From positions 1 to 6,149 of the forward strand of contig JASHPP010000274.1 of the NCBI GenBank assembly GCA_030038035.1: a DNA stretch of 6,149 nt, in the 5' to 3' direction. The position numbers and the translations under genes were made by a program. The notes below the pieces were generated by a model, which saw only the letters and a program-made list of their open reading frames with translations, was not told the DNA's origin and searched no databases. Below are positions 1 through 5,720 of the stretch, one piece after another (positions within the stretch are counted from its first letter, which is position 1; each line of letters begins with the position of its first letter). The stretch is from Trebonia sp. (GTDB taxonomy: Bacteria; Actinomycetota; Actinomycetes; Streptosporangiales; Streptosporangiaceae).

Positions 1-951
1 GGCTTCCCTTACATGGTCATCCACCGCAGCGACCTGCACGGCCTGTTCCTGCGCGCCTGCCAGGACGCGGGCGTGGACCTGCGCACCAGCCAGCAGGTCG
101 CCGAGTACGAGAACTGCGCCGACGCCGGCCGGGCCTGGCTTGGCGACGGCACCGTCTACCAGGCCCCGCTCGTCGTCGCCGCCGACGGCCTGCACTCGGT
201 CGCCCGCCGGCAGCTGGTCGGCGACCAGCCGGTCAACTCCGCCTACGTCGCCTACCGCGGCGCCGTCCCGATCGACCGCGTCCGCGAGAACGACGTCTCC
301 GCGACCGACGTGGTCGTCTACATCGGCCCTCGCTGCCATTTCGTGCAGTACCCGCTGCGCGGCGGCGAGATCTTCAACCAGGTCGCGGTCTTCGAGTCGC
401 CCAGGGCGCGGGCCGGGGAGGAGGACTGGGGCACTCCCGACGAGCTCGACGCCGCGTTCGCGCACACCTGCGCGAACATCCGCAAGGGCCTGCCGCTGAT
501 GTGGCGGGACCGGTGGTGGCGCATGTTCGACCGCGACCCGATCATGACGTGGGTCTACGGGCGGATCGCGCTGCTCGGCGACGCCGCCCACCCGCCGCTG
601 CAGTACATCGCCCAGGGCGCGATCATGGCCATCGAAGACGGCTACGTCCTCGCCGAGCACCTGGCCGCGAGCGACAGCATCGACAAGGCCCTGGCCGCCT
701 ACGAGGCGGTCCGCCCCGAGCACTGCCGCCGCGTCCTGACCGCCTCCCGCAAATGGGGCGAGCTGTGGCACCTCGACGGCGCAAAGCGCGACCGCCGCAA
801 CGAAATCCTGCGCGCCCGCGACATCCACGACTACTCGTTCACCGACTGGCTCTACCGGACCACCGCGCTAACCCCGGACGCCGAGCCGGCGCTATTCAGG
901 GAAATCCCGCTGGGCTCACCCGCTCTCCCCATCAATATCGCCGGTGCCTAA
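1..951 (+). CDS. FAD-dependent aromatic-ring monooxygenase (3-hydroxybenzoate 6-/salicylate hydroxylase-like), 5' partial
   Basis: The frame is open from base 1 (GFPYMVIHRSDLHG...) to TAA at 949-951. The ATG at 13 is internal, not the start. Counting from that Met, two hallmarks of class A flavoprotein hydroxylases are visible: the ADGLHS motif at 56-61, of the DG type that contacts FAD and NAD(P)H, and GDAAHPP at 189-195 followed by a conserved helix (QYIAQGAIMAIEDG), which binds the FAD ribityl and pyrophosphate. The roughly 90-100 residue N-terminal Rossmann part with GxGxxG lies outside the window. The motif spelling GDAAHPPLQY is that of the 3-hydroxybenzoate 6-monooxygenase/salicylate hydroxylase branch, soluble NAD(P)H-dependent enzymes of aromatic catabolism. 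The substrate cannot be assigned, and a tailoring hydroxylase of secondary metabolism is an alternative. There is no partner gene beside it. The next coding remnant begins about 20 bases downstream. Confidence 0.88.
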   Translation, partial: GFPYMVIHRSDLHGLFLRACQDAGVDLRTSQQVAEYENCADAGRAWLGDGTVYQAPLVVAADGLHSVARRQLVGDQPVNSAYVAYRGAVPIDRVRENDVSATDVVVYIGPRCHFVQYPLRGGEIFNQVAVFESPRARAGEEDWGTPDELDAAFAHTCANIRKGLPLMWRDRWWRMFDRDPIMTWVYGRIALLGDAAHPPLQYIAQGAIMAIEDGYVLAEHLAASDSIDKALAAYEAVRPEHCRRVLTASRKWGELWHLDGAKRDRRNEILRARDIHDYSFTDWLYRTTALTPDAEPALFREIPLGSPALPINIAGA

Positions 952-973
952 CATCAGGGTGTGCGGCGCATAA

Positions 974-1880
974 AGTGGCCCGGCGCGCTCGGCGGCGGCG
1001 ATCGCCCCGCCTGCCGACACGTCATTCACCATCCCCGGCGGTCTGTGGACGGTCGCCGCCACCTCCGCAAGTAACGCGTGGGCCGTCGGAGCAAGCAACG
1101 CCGGCAAGACCCTGCTCCTGCACTGGAATGGCGTCAAATGGTCGCAGGTGACCAACCCCAAGCCCATGTACGGCGGGCGTCCTTTATGACGTGACCGCCG
1201 TCTCGGCTGACGACGCGTGGGCTGTCGGCGAGGCCAACACGGCAAAGGGCACGGACCACAAGACCCTGATCCTGCACCGGACCGCCAACCGCTGGTACGT
1301 GGTTCCCGCCGAAGCGCCCGCGTCCTCGGTTCTTTACGGCAGTGCGGTGGCAGGCGGCGACAGCGCCTGGGCGGACGGTGAATCAGCTAGCAAAGGCGGC
1401 ATCGGCGGCCTCGTCATGCGGTGGAACGGTGCCGTGTGGAAGCCCGTCGCCAACCCACTGCAAGGCCTTAACAACGCTTTTTACGCGATAGCCGCCAGCC
1501 CGGGAGGCGATGCCTGGGCAGTCGGAGCCGACTACAACCCAAGCCTCACGATCCGCGCCGCGACCAGCATGTTGTGGAATGGCAAAACCTGGCGGAAAGT
1601 ACCCGTTGGGCCCCTTCCCACACGCAGCATTCTCACTGGCGCCGCAGTTGTCCCCGGCGGCCCAGCCTGGGCTGTCGGCTACGACGGGACAGGCGAGGGC
1701 GTCCGGGTGCTCATCCTGCGATGGACCGGGCACGGCTGGGCGCAGGTGGCCAATCCGGAGCACGGGACGCTCAGCAACCTGATCGGCGTGACCGCGACCT
1801 CACCGGACAACGCGTGGGCGGTGGGCGCGGAGCAGGGGCAGACCCTGATCCTGCACTGGAACGGCAAGACCTGGAGCTGA
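974..1880 (+). pseudogene. Six-repeat WAVG/HWNG beta-propeller-like protein, frameshifted and 5'-damaged
   Basis: The sequence encodes six repeats of about 45-50 residues with the pattern V-A-(T/S)-x-x-x-A-W-A-V-G ... (L/I)-L-H-W-N-G-x-x-W. The first repeat (about 1043-1177) is in a different frame from repeats two to six (about 1178-1877). Its frame ends at TGA 1187-1189, while the second frame has only a GTG at 1191 with no ribosome binding site. Removing one G from the GGG at 1175-1177 gives continuous Y-G-G-V-L-Y-D-V-T, matching the repeat consensus, so this is a single-base insertion or a homopolymer sequencing error. The 5' end is also poor. The open frame begins right after TAA 971-973 with no start codon. 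It reads SAAAIAPPADTSF, which resembles the end of a signal peptide, so an exported protein is inferred. A GTG at 961 (RRIKWPGALGG) lies in yet another frame. Such WAVG repeats are common in actinobacterial and myxobacterial proteins of unknown function. Confidence 0.7.
1043..1877 (+). repeat. Six tandem protein repeats (putative propeller blades)
   Basis: Blade cores read SASNAWAVG, SADDAWAVG, GGDSAWADG, PGGDAWAVG, PGGPAWAVG and SPDNAWAVG. Most are followed about 12-25 residues later by an HWNG-like strand (LLLHWNG, LILHRTA, LVMRWNG, SMLWNGK, LILRWTG, LILHWNG). Six units of about 48 residues, starting and ending in equivalent strands, would suit a six-bladed propeller. The structural reading is inference; the repetition is visible. 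The third unit has Asp in place of Val (AWADG), and the second lacks the WNG. Confidence 0.75.
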
Positions 1881-1882
1881 GC

Positions 1883-1909
1883 GCCCCGGCATGGAGGCTG
1901 TGCCGCGGC
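1883..1909 (+). terminator. GC-rich hairpin just after the propeller stop codon
   Basis: GCC-c-CGGCA (1883-1891) pairs with TGCCG-c-GGC (1901-1909) around a 9-nt loop, giving eight pairs with one internal mismatch. It begins two bases after the TGA. There is no T-tract, as is usual for putative actinobacterial terminators, so its function is uncertain. Confidence 0.35.
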
Positions 1910-1951
1910 TAGCGTCGGCCGGCGAGCACGACCGCAGGTCACCCAAATGTA

Positions 1952-2041
1952 TCCGTTTGGTAAGGCGCGTTGCGCTGCTTTTTGTCGCTAATCAGACTAG
2001 TATTCGAGTTATACACATGAAGATTTATCAAACCAAACGGA
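1952..2041 (+). promoter_or_regulatory. AT-rich control region bounded by a 10-bp inverted repeat overlapping the ribosome binding site
   Basis: TCCGTTTGGT at 1952-1961 is the exact reverse complement of ACCAAACGGA at 2032-2041. A further CCAAA at 1943-1947 can pair with TTTGG at 1956-1960. The stretch between is much more AT-rich than its surroundings and holds promoter-like hexamers (TAGTAT 1998-2003, TATACA 2010-2015), but no well-spaced -35 was found. The right arm covers most of the Shine-Dalgarno ACGGAG, so an RNA starting upstream of 1952 could sequester the ribosome binding site. Alternatively the arms are operator half-sites. Neither role is shown. Confidence 0.4.
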
Positions 2042-2042
2042 G
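2037..2042 (+). promoter_or_regulatory. Ribosome binding site that decides the start of the DUF222/HNH gene
   Basis: ACGGAG ends five bases before ATG 2048 and only two before the in-frame GTG 2045. The spacing favours ATG 2048 as the start. Confidence 0.6.
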
Positions 2043-2047
2043 TAGTG

Positions 2048-3781
2048 ATGGCGGATCAGTCGAGCCCCGGGACGGGCGCGGGCACGGAGCCTGCCCGCGA
2101 CTCCCGGCTGGCCGGGTTCGCCAAGGGCGGCGGTGCGGACACCTGCCCGCCCGGACCGGAGCTGGCTGCCCTGGCCGCTGAGCTGTCCGGCCCACAGTGG
2201 CGGTGCACGGGTGCGACCGACGACGAGCTGACCGGGCTGCTTGGCCGGTGGGCGGCGCTGGAGTCATGGGCGGCCGCGGCGAAGCTGGGCGTGGTCCGGG
2301 AGATGATCCGCCGCGGCGACCAGCCCTGGCTCAGCAAGCAGCGGCACGGCGACCTGCCCGATACCTGGGACGAGACGCTGGAGCATGAGCTTGCCGCCGC
2401 GCTGGGCATGTCGGCACAGGCGGCGGACAAGCTCATCTGGCTGGCCTGGGAACTGGAGGCCCGCCTGCCCGGCATCGGCGCGAAGCTCACCGACGGGACC
2501 ATCACCTACGTCAAGGCCCGTGCCATCGCGGACGAACTGGCCGTCCTCAGCGACGACCACGCCGCGCAGGCCGCGGCGCTGATCGTGGACAAGCTCGCCG
2601 GCAAGACACCCGGCCAGATCATGAAGCTCGCCGCCCAGGCGGCCTGCACCGTCGATCCCGAGGGCGCGGCGAAACGGCGCGAGCTGGCCGAGAAGGAAGA
2701 AGCCAGGGTCCGGTTCTGGCGCGAGCACACAGGTGCCGCCGCCCTGGCCGCCTACGGGCTGCCTACCGACGAGGCCCTGGCCGCCCACGCCAACGTCAAC
2801 GCCCGCGCCGAGGAGTACAAGAAGTCGAAGGCGTTCCCCGACGCGCGGATGGATCAGCTCCGCGTCCTGGGCTACCTGGACCTCCTCAATGGGGTCTCCG
2901 CGGCCGCCCGCGTCGCCCGCGCCCGCGCCATGACAGCAGCCGCCGACGCAGCACAGGCGCCGGGACGGCCGCCGGGCACCGATCACGGTAGCGACGATGA
3001 CCTGCCTGGTGAGGGCCCGGCCGGGGATCCCCGCGATGATGGCCCAGGCGGCGGCGAACCAGGCGGCGGCCCCGGGCCGGACTGCCAGCCCGGCGGGCCG
3101 GCCTTGCCCGCGCTCCCGGCCAGGACCAACCTGACCATCCCGCTGGCTACCCTGCTTAACCTGGCTAACCGGCCCGGTGAGGGCCACGGCCTCGGCCCGC
3201 TCGACCCCGCCCTGGCCCGCGACCTCGCCGCCACCGCGGCCGGCAGCCCCGGCAGCCAGTGGTGTGTCACTGTCGTGGACGCCGACGGGATCGCGGTCGG
3301 TCACGGGTGCGCCAGGCCCGCCGGCAAGTCCCCGCGCGGGCCGTCCTCCCGGTGGGCGTTCACCCAGCGCGAGGGCCCGGGTCCCCCGGACGGGTACGGC
3401 ACCTGGACGCTCACCCTGCCCGGCGGGAAGGAACTCACCGTGCAGCTCGGCCCCGTGCCTGTCCACACCTGCGACCATAGGTATGAGTCGCATGCCTACC
3501 AGGCCAATGACACGCTCCGCCATCTGGTCCAGGTCCGCGACGGGGAATGTACCTTCCCGCCATGCTCCAGGCACGCCCGCGACTCTGATTTCGAGCACGC
3601 GATTCCGTACGATAAAGGCGGGAGGACGTGCGCCTGCAACGGAGGAGCGCGCAGCAGGAAATGCCACCGGGTTAAGCAGTCCCCGGGCTGGAAAGTGACC
3701 CAGCCCCGCCCCGGCTGGCACCAATGGACCACGCCGTCGGGCCGCACGTATACGCAAGGCCCCAAACAGTACCCATCATGA
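2048..3781 (+). CDS. DUF222 and HNH endonuclease domain protein (13E12 repeat family)
   Basis: The protein has 577 residues. Residues about 55-300 are a helical, charged DUF222 region (WAALESWAAAAKLGVVREMI ... GTITYVKARAIADELAVL). Residues about 300-357 form a low-complexity Gly/Pro/Asp linker. The C-terminus, about 490-560, is an HNH nuclease of the kind fused to DUF222: CTFPPC (C501, C506), DFEHAIPYDKGG (D514, H517), CAC-N (C528, C530, N531) and CHRVK (C539, H540). The metal-binding cysteines and the HNH residues all appear present, so the nuclease is probably active and zinc-structured. Family members are numerous and multicopy in actinobacteria. In Mycobacterium tuberculosis REP13E12 copies serve as phage integration sites, but the cellular role is not established. 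It is transcribed alone from its own AT-rich upstream region. A selfish homing-type or phage-defence role is only speculation. Confidence 0.88.
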   Translation: MADQSSPGTGAGTEPARDSRLAGFAKGGGADTCPPGPELAALAAELSGPQWRCTGATDDELTGLLGRWAALESWAAAAKLGVVREMIRRGDQPWLSKQRHGDLPDTWDETLEHELAAALGMSAQAADKLIWLAWELEARLPGIGAKLTDGTITYVKARAIADELAVLSDDHAAQAAALIVDKLAGKTPGQIMKLAAQAACTVDPEGAAKRRELAEKEEARVRFWREHTGAAALAAYGLPTDEALAAHANVNARAEEYKKSKAFPDARMDQLRVLGYLDLLNGVSAAARVARARAMTAAADAAQAPGRPPGTDHGSDDDLPGEGPAGDPRDDGPGGGEPGGGPGPDCQPGGPALPALPARTNLTIPLATLLNLANRPGEGHGLGPLDPALARDLAATAAGSPGSQWCVTVVDADGIAVGHGCARPAGKSPRGPSSRWAFTQREGPGPPDGYGTWTLTLPGGKELTVQLGPVPVHTCDHRYESHAYQANDTLRHLVQVRDGECTFPPCSRHARDSDFEHAIPYDKGGRTCACNGGARSRKCHRVKQSPGWKVTQPRPGWHQWTTPSGRTYTQGPKQYPS

Positions 3782-3843
3782 ATGATTCCGAACGTACCGT
3801 GCCGTCTCACCATGCCAACTCATTCCCGCGGCATTCCAGGACC

Positions 3844-3887
3844 CCATCGGCCCTGGTGCGGACGCCGGACCATCGGCCCTGGTGCGG
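3844..3887 (+). repeat. 18-bp perfect direct repeat upstream of the fusion gene
   Basis: CCATCGGCCCTGGTGCGG occurs at 3844-3861 and again at 3870-3887, separated by 8 bp (period 26 bp, about two and a half helical turns). The first copy also forms part of an imperfect palindrome at 3836-3856 (CCAGGaCC ... GGcCCTGG). The arrangement suggests tandem binding sites for a regulator. Confidence 0.75.
3866..3879 (+). promoter_or_regulatory. DosR/DevR-like box
   Basis: CGGACCATCGGCCC resembles the known DosR/DevR consensus core GGGAC(T)-WW-(A)GTCCC, keeping GGAC, the AT centre, the second-half G and the final CCC. The upstream copy in the 26-bp repeat (3840-3853) keeps only the right half. Ten of twelve core bases are shared with the box at 5350-5361. 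Its centre lies about 42 bp before the predicted transcription start, a normal position for DosR-type activation. Confidence 0.45.
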
Positions 3888-3902
3888 CCGTTCCAGGCAG
3901 GG

Positions 3903-3908
3903 TAGATG
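3903..3908 (+). promoter_or_regulatory. Candidate -10 element of the fusion gene
   Basis: TAGATG fits a sigma-70-type -10 (TAnnnT-like, imperfect at the last base). The -35 position (about 3880-3885, TGGTGC) is poor, as expected of an activator-dependent promoter. The predicted start near 3914 would leave a leader of about 20 nt carrying AGGGGG (3915-3920) as ribosome binding site. Confidence 0.3.
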
Positions 3909-3933
3909 TCACAAAGGGGGATCGTCTCCATGC

Positions 3934-5268
3934 ATGGGCGGCGCGATGTTGTTCACCGATCGAGTTGCTGCGGGACGGCGGCTGGCCGAGCGCCTGCGGT
4001 ACCTGCGCGGCCGGGATGTCGTGGTCGTCGGGCTGCCCCGCGGCGGGGTGGTGGTCGCGGCCGAGGTGGCGAAGGAGTTGGATGCCCCGCTTGACGTCAT
4101 CGTCGTGCGCAAGCTCGGCGTGCCGTTCCAGCCCGAGTTCGGTTTCGGTGCCATCGGCGAGGAGGGCGCGCGGGTTATCGACGACGCCGTTGTGCGGCTC
4201 ACCGGCCTGACCGAGTCGCAGGCCGCGGCGGTGGAAGCGCGCGAGCGCGGGCAGCTGGAACGCCGGACCGGGCAGCTGCGCGCCGGCCGTCCGCCGCTGG
4301 AGCTGGCCGGCCGCACCGTCGTCGTGGTCGACGACGGCGTCGCGACCGGATCGACCGCCCGTGCCGCCTGCCAGGTGGCCCGTGCACGCGGCGCGGCCAA
4401 GGTCGTGCTGGCGGTGCCCGTGGGCCAGACGGACACGATCGCGGCGCTGCGCGATGCCGCCGACGAGGTGGTATGCCTGCGCACCCCGGAAGGATTCTTC
4501 GCGATCGGGGAGTCGTACGCCAACTTCTCCCAGACCACCGACGAGGAAGTGATCAAGGTGCTCGCCGCGGCGGCGAAGTCGCGAGGCGGCCAGGGCGCCG
4601 CGGCCGATCCGCGGGACGTCACCGTGGACGCCGGCGGGGTAGCGCTGCACGGGTTCCTCGTGATCCCGGACCAGGCAGCCGGGCTTGTCGTCTTCGCGCA
4701 CGGCAGCGGCAGCGGCCGGCGCAGCCCCCGCAATCAGTTCGTGGCCGCCGCCCTCAATCGCACCGGGCTGGGCACGCTGCTGGCTGACCTGCTCACTCCG
4801 CAGGAGGAACACGTCCAGGAATGCGTGTTCAACATCGGGCTGCTGGCGGCGCGGCTGACCGGCATCACCGGCTGGCTGCGCGGCCAGGCAGCCTTGAGCA
4901 CCATCCCGCTCGGCTATTTCGGCGCGAGCACGGGCGCCGCGGCGGCCTTGTGGGCGGCCGCCGGCGGCGGCATGCCGGTCAAGGCGATCGTGTCCCGCGG
5001 CGGCCGCCCGGACCTGGCAGGCAGCCGGCTGTCGTCGGTGCGTGCACCAGTGCTGCTGATCGTGGGCGGCGCCGACACGGCGGTCCTGCGGCTGAACCGG
5101 CAGGCCCAGCAGGCGCTGACGTGTGAGAGCCGGCTGGCCGTCATCCCCGGCGCCACGCACCTGTTCGAAGAACCAGGAGCGCTCGAGCAGGTGGCGACGC
5201 TGGCAGGCGACTGGTTCGCCAGCCACTTCACGGCGCCCGACACCGCCGAGGCCGGGTCAGCGGCGTGA
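3934..5268 (+). CDS. Phosphoribosyltransferase-dienelactone hydrolase fusion protein (Rv0571c-like)
   Basis: The protein has 444 residues and two catalytic domains. Residues about 5-215 are a type I phosphoribosyltransferase: RGGVVVAAEVA near 36-46 and the PRPP-binding loop VVVVDDGVATGST at 129-141, with the acidic pair D133-D134. Residues about 225-432 are an alpha/beta hydrolase of the dienelactone hydrolase type: oxyanion stretch HGSGSG from 256, nucleophile elbow GASTG with S332, then D381 (GGAD) and H409 (ATHLFEE), so the triad looks complete. No signal peptide or membrane segment is seen, so it is cytosolic. The architecture and length match Mycobacterium tuberculosis Rv0571c, which I recall as a DosR-regulon member; substrates are unknown. 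ATG 3934 was chosen because AGGGGG lies 13 bases upstream, although ATG 3946 (MLFTDRVAAGRRLAERL) matches the usual family N-terminus. The frame is open back to 3724, but that part overlaps the HNH gene and has no family resemblance. Confidence 0.9.
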   Translation: MGGAMLFTDRVAAGRRLAERLRYLRGRDVVVVGLPRGGVVVAAEVAKELDAPLDVIVVRKLGVPFQPEFGFGAIGEEGARVIDDAVVRLTGLTESQAAAVEARERGQLERRTGQLRAGRPPLELAGRTVVVVDDGVATGSTARAACQVARARGAAKVVLAVPVGQTDTIAALRDAADEVVCLRTPEGFFAIGESYANFSQTTDEEVIKVLAAAAKSRGGQGAAADPRDVTVDAGGVALHGFLVIPDQAAGLVVFAHGSGSGRRSPRNQFVAAALNRTGLGTLLADLLTPQEEHVQECVFNIGLLAARLTGITGWLRGQAALSTIPLGYFGASTGAAAALWAAAGGGMPVKAIVSRGGRPDLAGSRLSSVRAPVLLIVGGADTAVLRLNRQAQQALTCESRLAVIPGATHLFEEPGALEQVATLAGDWFASHFTAPDTAEAGSAA

Positions 5269-5285
5269 CCGCCTGGGGCCGCCAT

Positions 5286-5304
5286 GGCCGTGCCCGCGAC
5301 GGCC
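5286..5304 (+). terminator. GC hairpin after the fusion gene
   Basis: GGCCGT (5286-5291) pairs perfectly with ACGGCC (5299-5304) around a 7-nt loop, 17 bases after the TGA. No T-tract follows. It is a plausible but unproven transcription end. Confidence 0.35.
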
Positions 5305-5348
5305 GGTCAGCGGCCTGGCCACCCCGGAGCTGCCCGGCAGGCGAAGAG

Positions 5349-5384
5349 GGGACCTTTGGCCGGCCCCGCCGGGTCGCTCGTCCC
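5349..5384 (+). promoter_or_regulatory. Tandem DosR/DevR-like boxes with a putative downstream promoter
   Basis: GGGACCTTTGGCCG (5349-5362) and GGGTCGCTCGTCCC (5371-5384) each match about ten of fourteen positions of the DosR consensus GGGACTWWAGTCCC. Their centres are 22 bp apart, two helical turns, the kind of spacing expected for cooperative binding. A weak -10 candidate, CATCCT at 5408-5413, would place a plus-strand start near 5418-5420, with the second box centred around -41. The next plus-strand element is the TPP riboswitch, not a gene. The boxes are symmetric enough that minus-strand control cannot be excluded. Confidence 0.45.
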
Positions 5385-5416
5385 TAGGCGGCGTGCTCGG
5401 TGCCGGGCATCCTAAA

Positions 5417-5576
5417 GGCGTCTGCGAGGCGACAGAGGGAGCTGGACCGGTGCGAACCCTAGGGAGGACCGGGGTCGCAAATCGGAAAGGCTGAGAGGCG
5501 AGCAGCCTGCGGGCTGCTCGCGACCCCAGGACCTGATCCGGACAATGCCGGCGAAGGGAGCCGCCCCGCAGACGTT
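5417..5576 (+). other. Long-range helix enclosing the riboswitch
   Basis: CGTCTGCG (5419-5426) is the exact reverse complement of CGCAGACG (5567-5574). Two G-U pairs extend it outward (5417-5418 with 5575-5576), and GGCG (5428-5431) can pair inward with CCGC-C-C (5562-5566). The helix encloses the whole aptamer and directly adjoins the 3' side of its P1 stem. It may be an extended P1 or part of an expression platform. The inner part of 5427-5461 is unassigned. Confidence 0.45.
5462..5566 (+). promoter_or_regulatory. TPP riboswitch (thi-box), apparently orphan
   Basis: The thi-box core is present on the plus strand in the right order: GGGGTC (5471-5476) pairs with GACCCC (5522-5527) as P2, CTGAGA (5491-5496) forms the pyrimidine-sensing loop, and ACCTGATCCGG (5531-5541) with AATGCCGGCGAAGGGAG (5544-5560) forms P4, P5 and the pyrophosphate-sensing arm. 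P5 is CCGG/CCGG with loop ACAATG. A perfect 10-bp optional stem (P3a) runs from 5498 to 5521 with a TGCG loop. P1 (5462-5470 with 5558-5566) has only six pairs in nine. P3 is reduced to about two pairs (5477-5478 with 5490-5491), unusually short. Such elements sense thiamine pyrophosphate and normally control thi biosynthesis or transport genes, yet no such gene starts in the 590 bases that follow. Confidence 0.85.
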
Positions 5577-5665
5577 CCATGCCCCGTCCCGATAGTCGCC
5601 GGGTCGTTGAGGGGTCGCCGCCCTTGCCGCTGAGCAGGTCCCCGCTGCCATACCCCGGCCGACAG

Positions 5666-5720
5666 CGGATGAATGTTGCATCGAGCCGGTTATAGGCGGC
5701 TGAATGTCACATTCATCCGG
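5666..5720. promoter_or_regulatory. Palindromic, tandem operator-like sequence
   Basis: TGAATGT-C-ACATTCA (5701-5715) is a perfect 7-1-7 palindrome. A related, degenerate copy lies exactly 31 bp upstream (from 5667; 17 of 23 bases match, sharing TGAATGT and CCGG). CGGATGAATGT (5666-5676) is also the reverse complement of ACATTCATCCG (5709-5719). Between them, 5689-5694 reads TATAAC on the minus strand, a good -10 match, though no -35 was found. The 7-1-7 form recalls Fur-family boxes and the TGAA...TTCA ends recall ArsR/SmtB sites, but the regulator is unknown. No gene starts nearby on either strand. Confidence 0.45.

Noticed and set aside
2264..3757. Very long minus-strand frame opposite the DUF222/HNH gene
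   Set aside because: Long antisense frames are common in high-GC DNA. The plus strand has clear domains and a ribosome binding site, whereas the minus frame is Gly/Arg/Ala-rich without motifs.
3844..3887. Possible CRISPR-like repeat-spacer unit
   Set aside because: Only two copies of 18 bp with an 8-bp gap occur. Repeat and spacer are too short and the repeats sit in a promoter position.
3724..3933. In-frame extension of the fusion protein upstream to 3724 (514-residue version)
   Set aside because: It overlaps the end of the HNH gene, covers the repeat and promoter region, and has no resemblance to the family N-terminus. The ribosome binding site and family start point to 3934 or 3946.
3820..5226. 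Long minus-strand frame opposite the fusion gene
   Set aside because: It is the same antisense artefact; the plus strand carries intact catalytic motifs of two families.
5579..5695. 38-codon plus-strand ORF after the riboswitch (MPRPDSRRVVEG...)
   Set aside because: There is no ribosome binding site at proper spacing, no family resemblance, and its 3' part runs into the palindromic repeat. It is kept only as a remote possibility for the riboswitch target.
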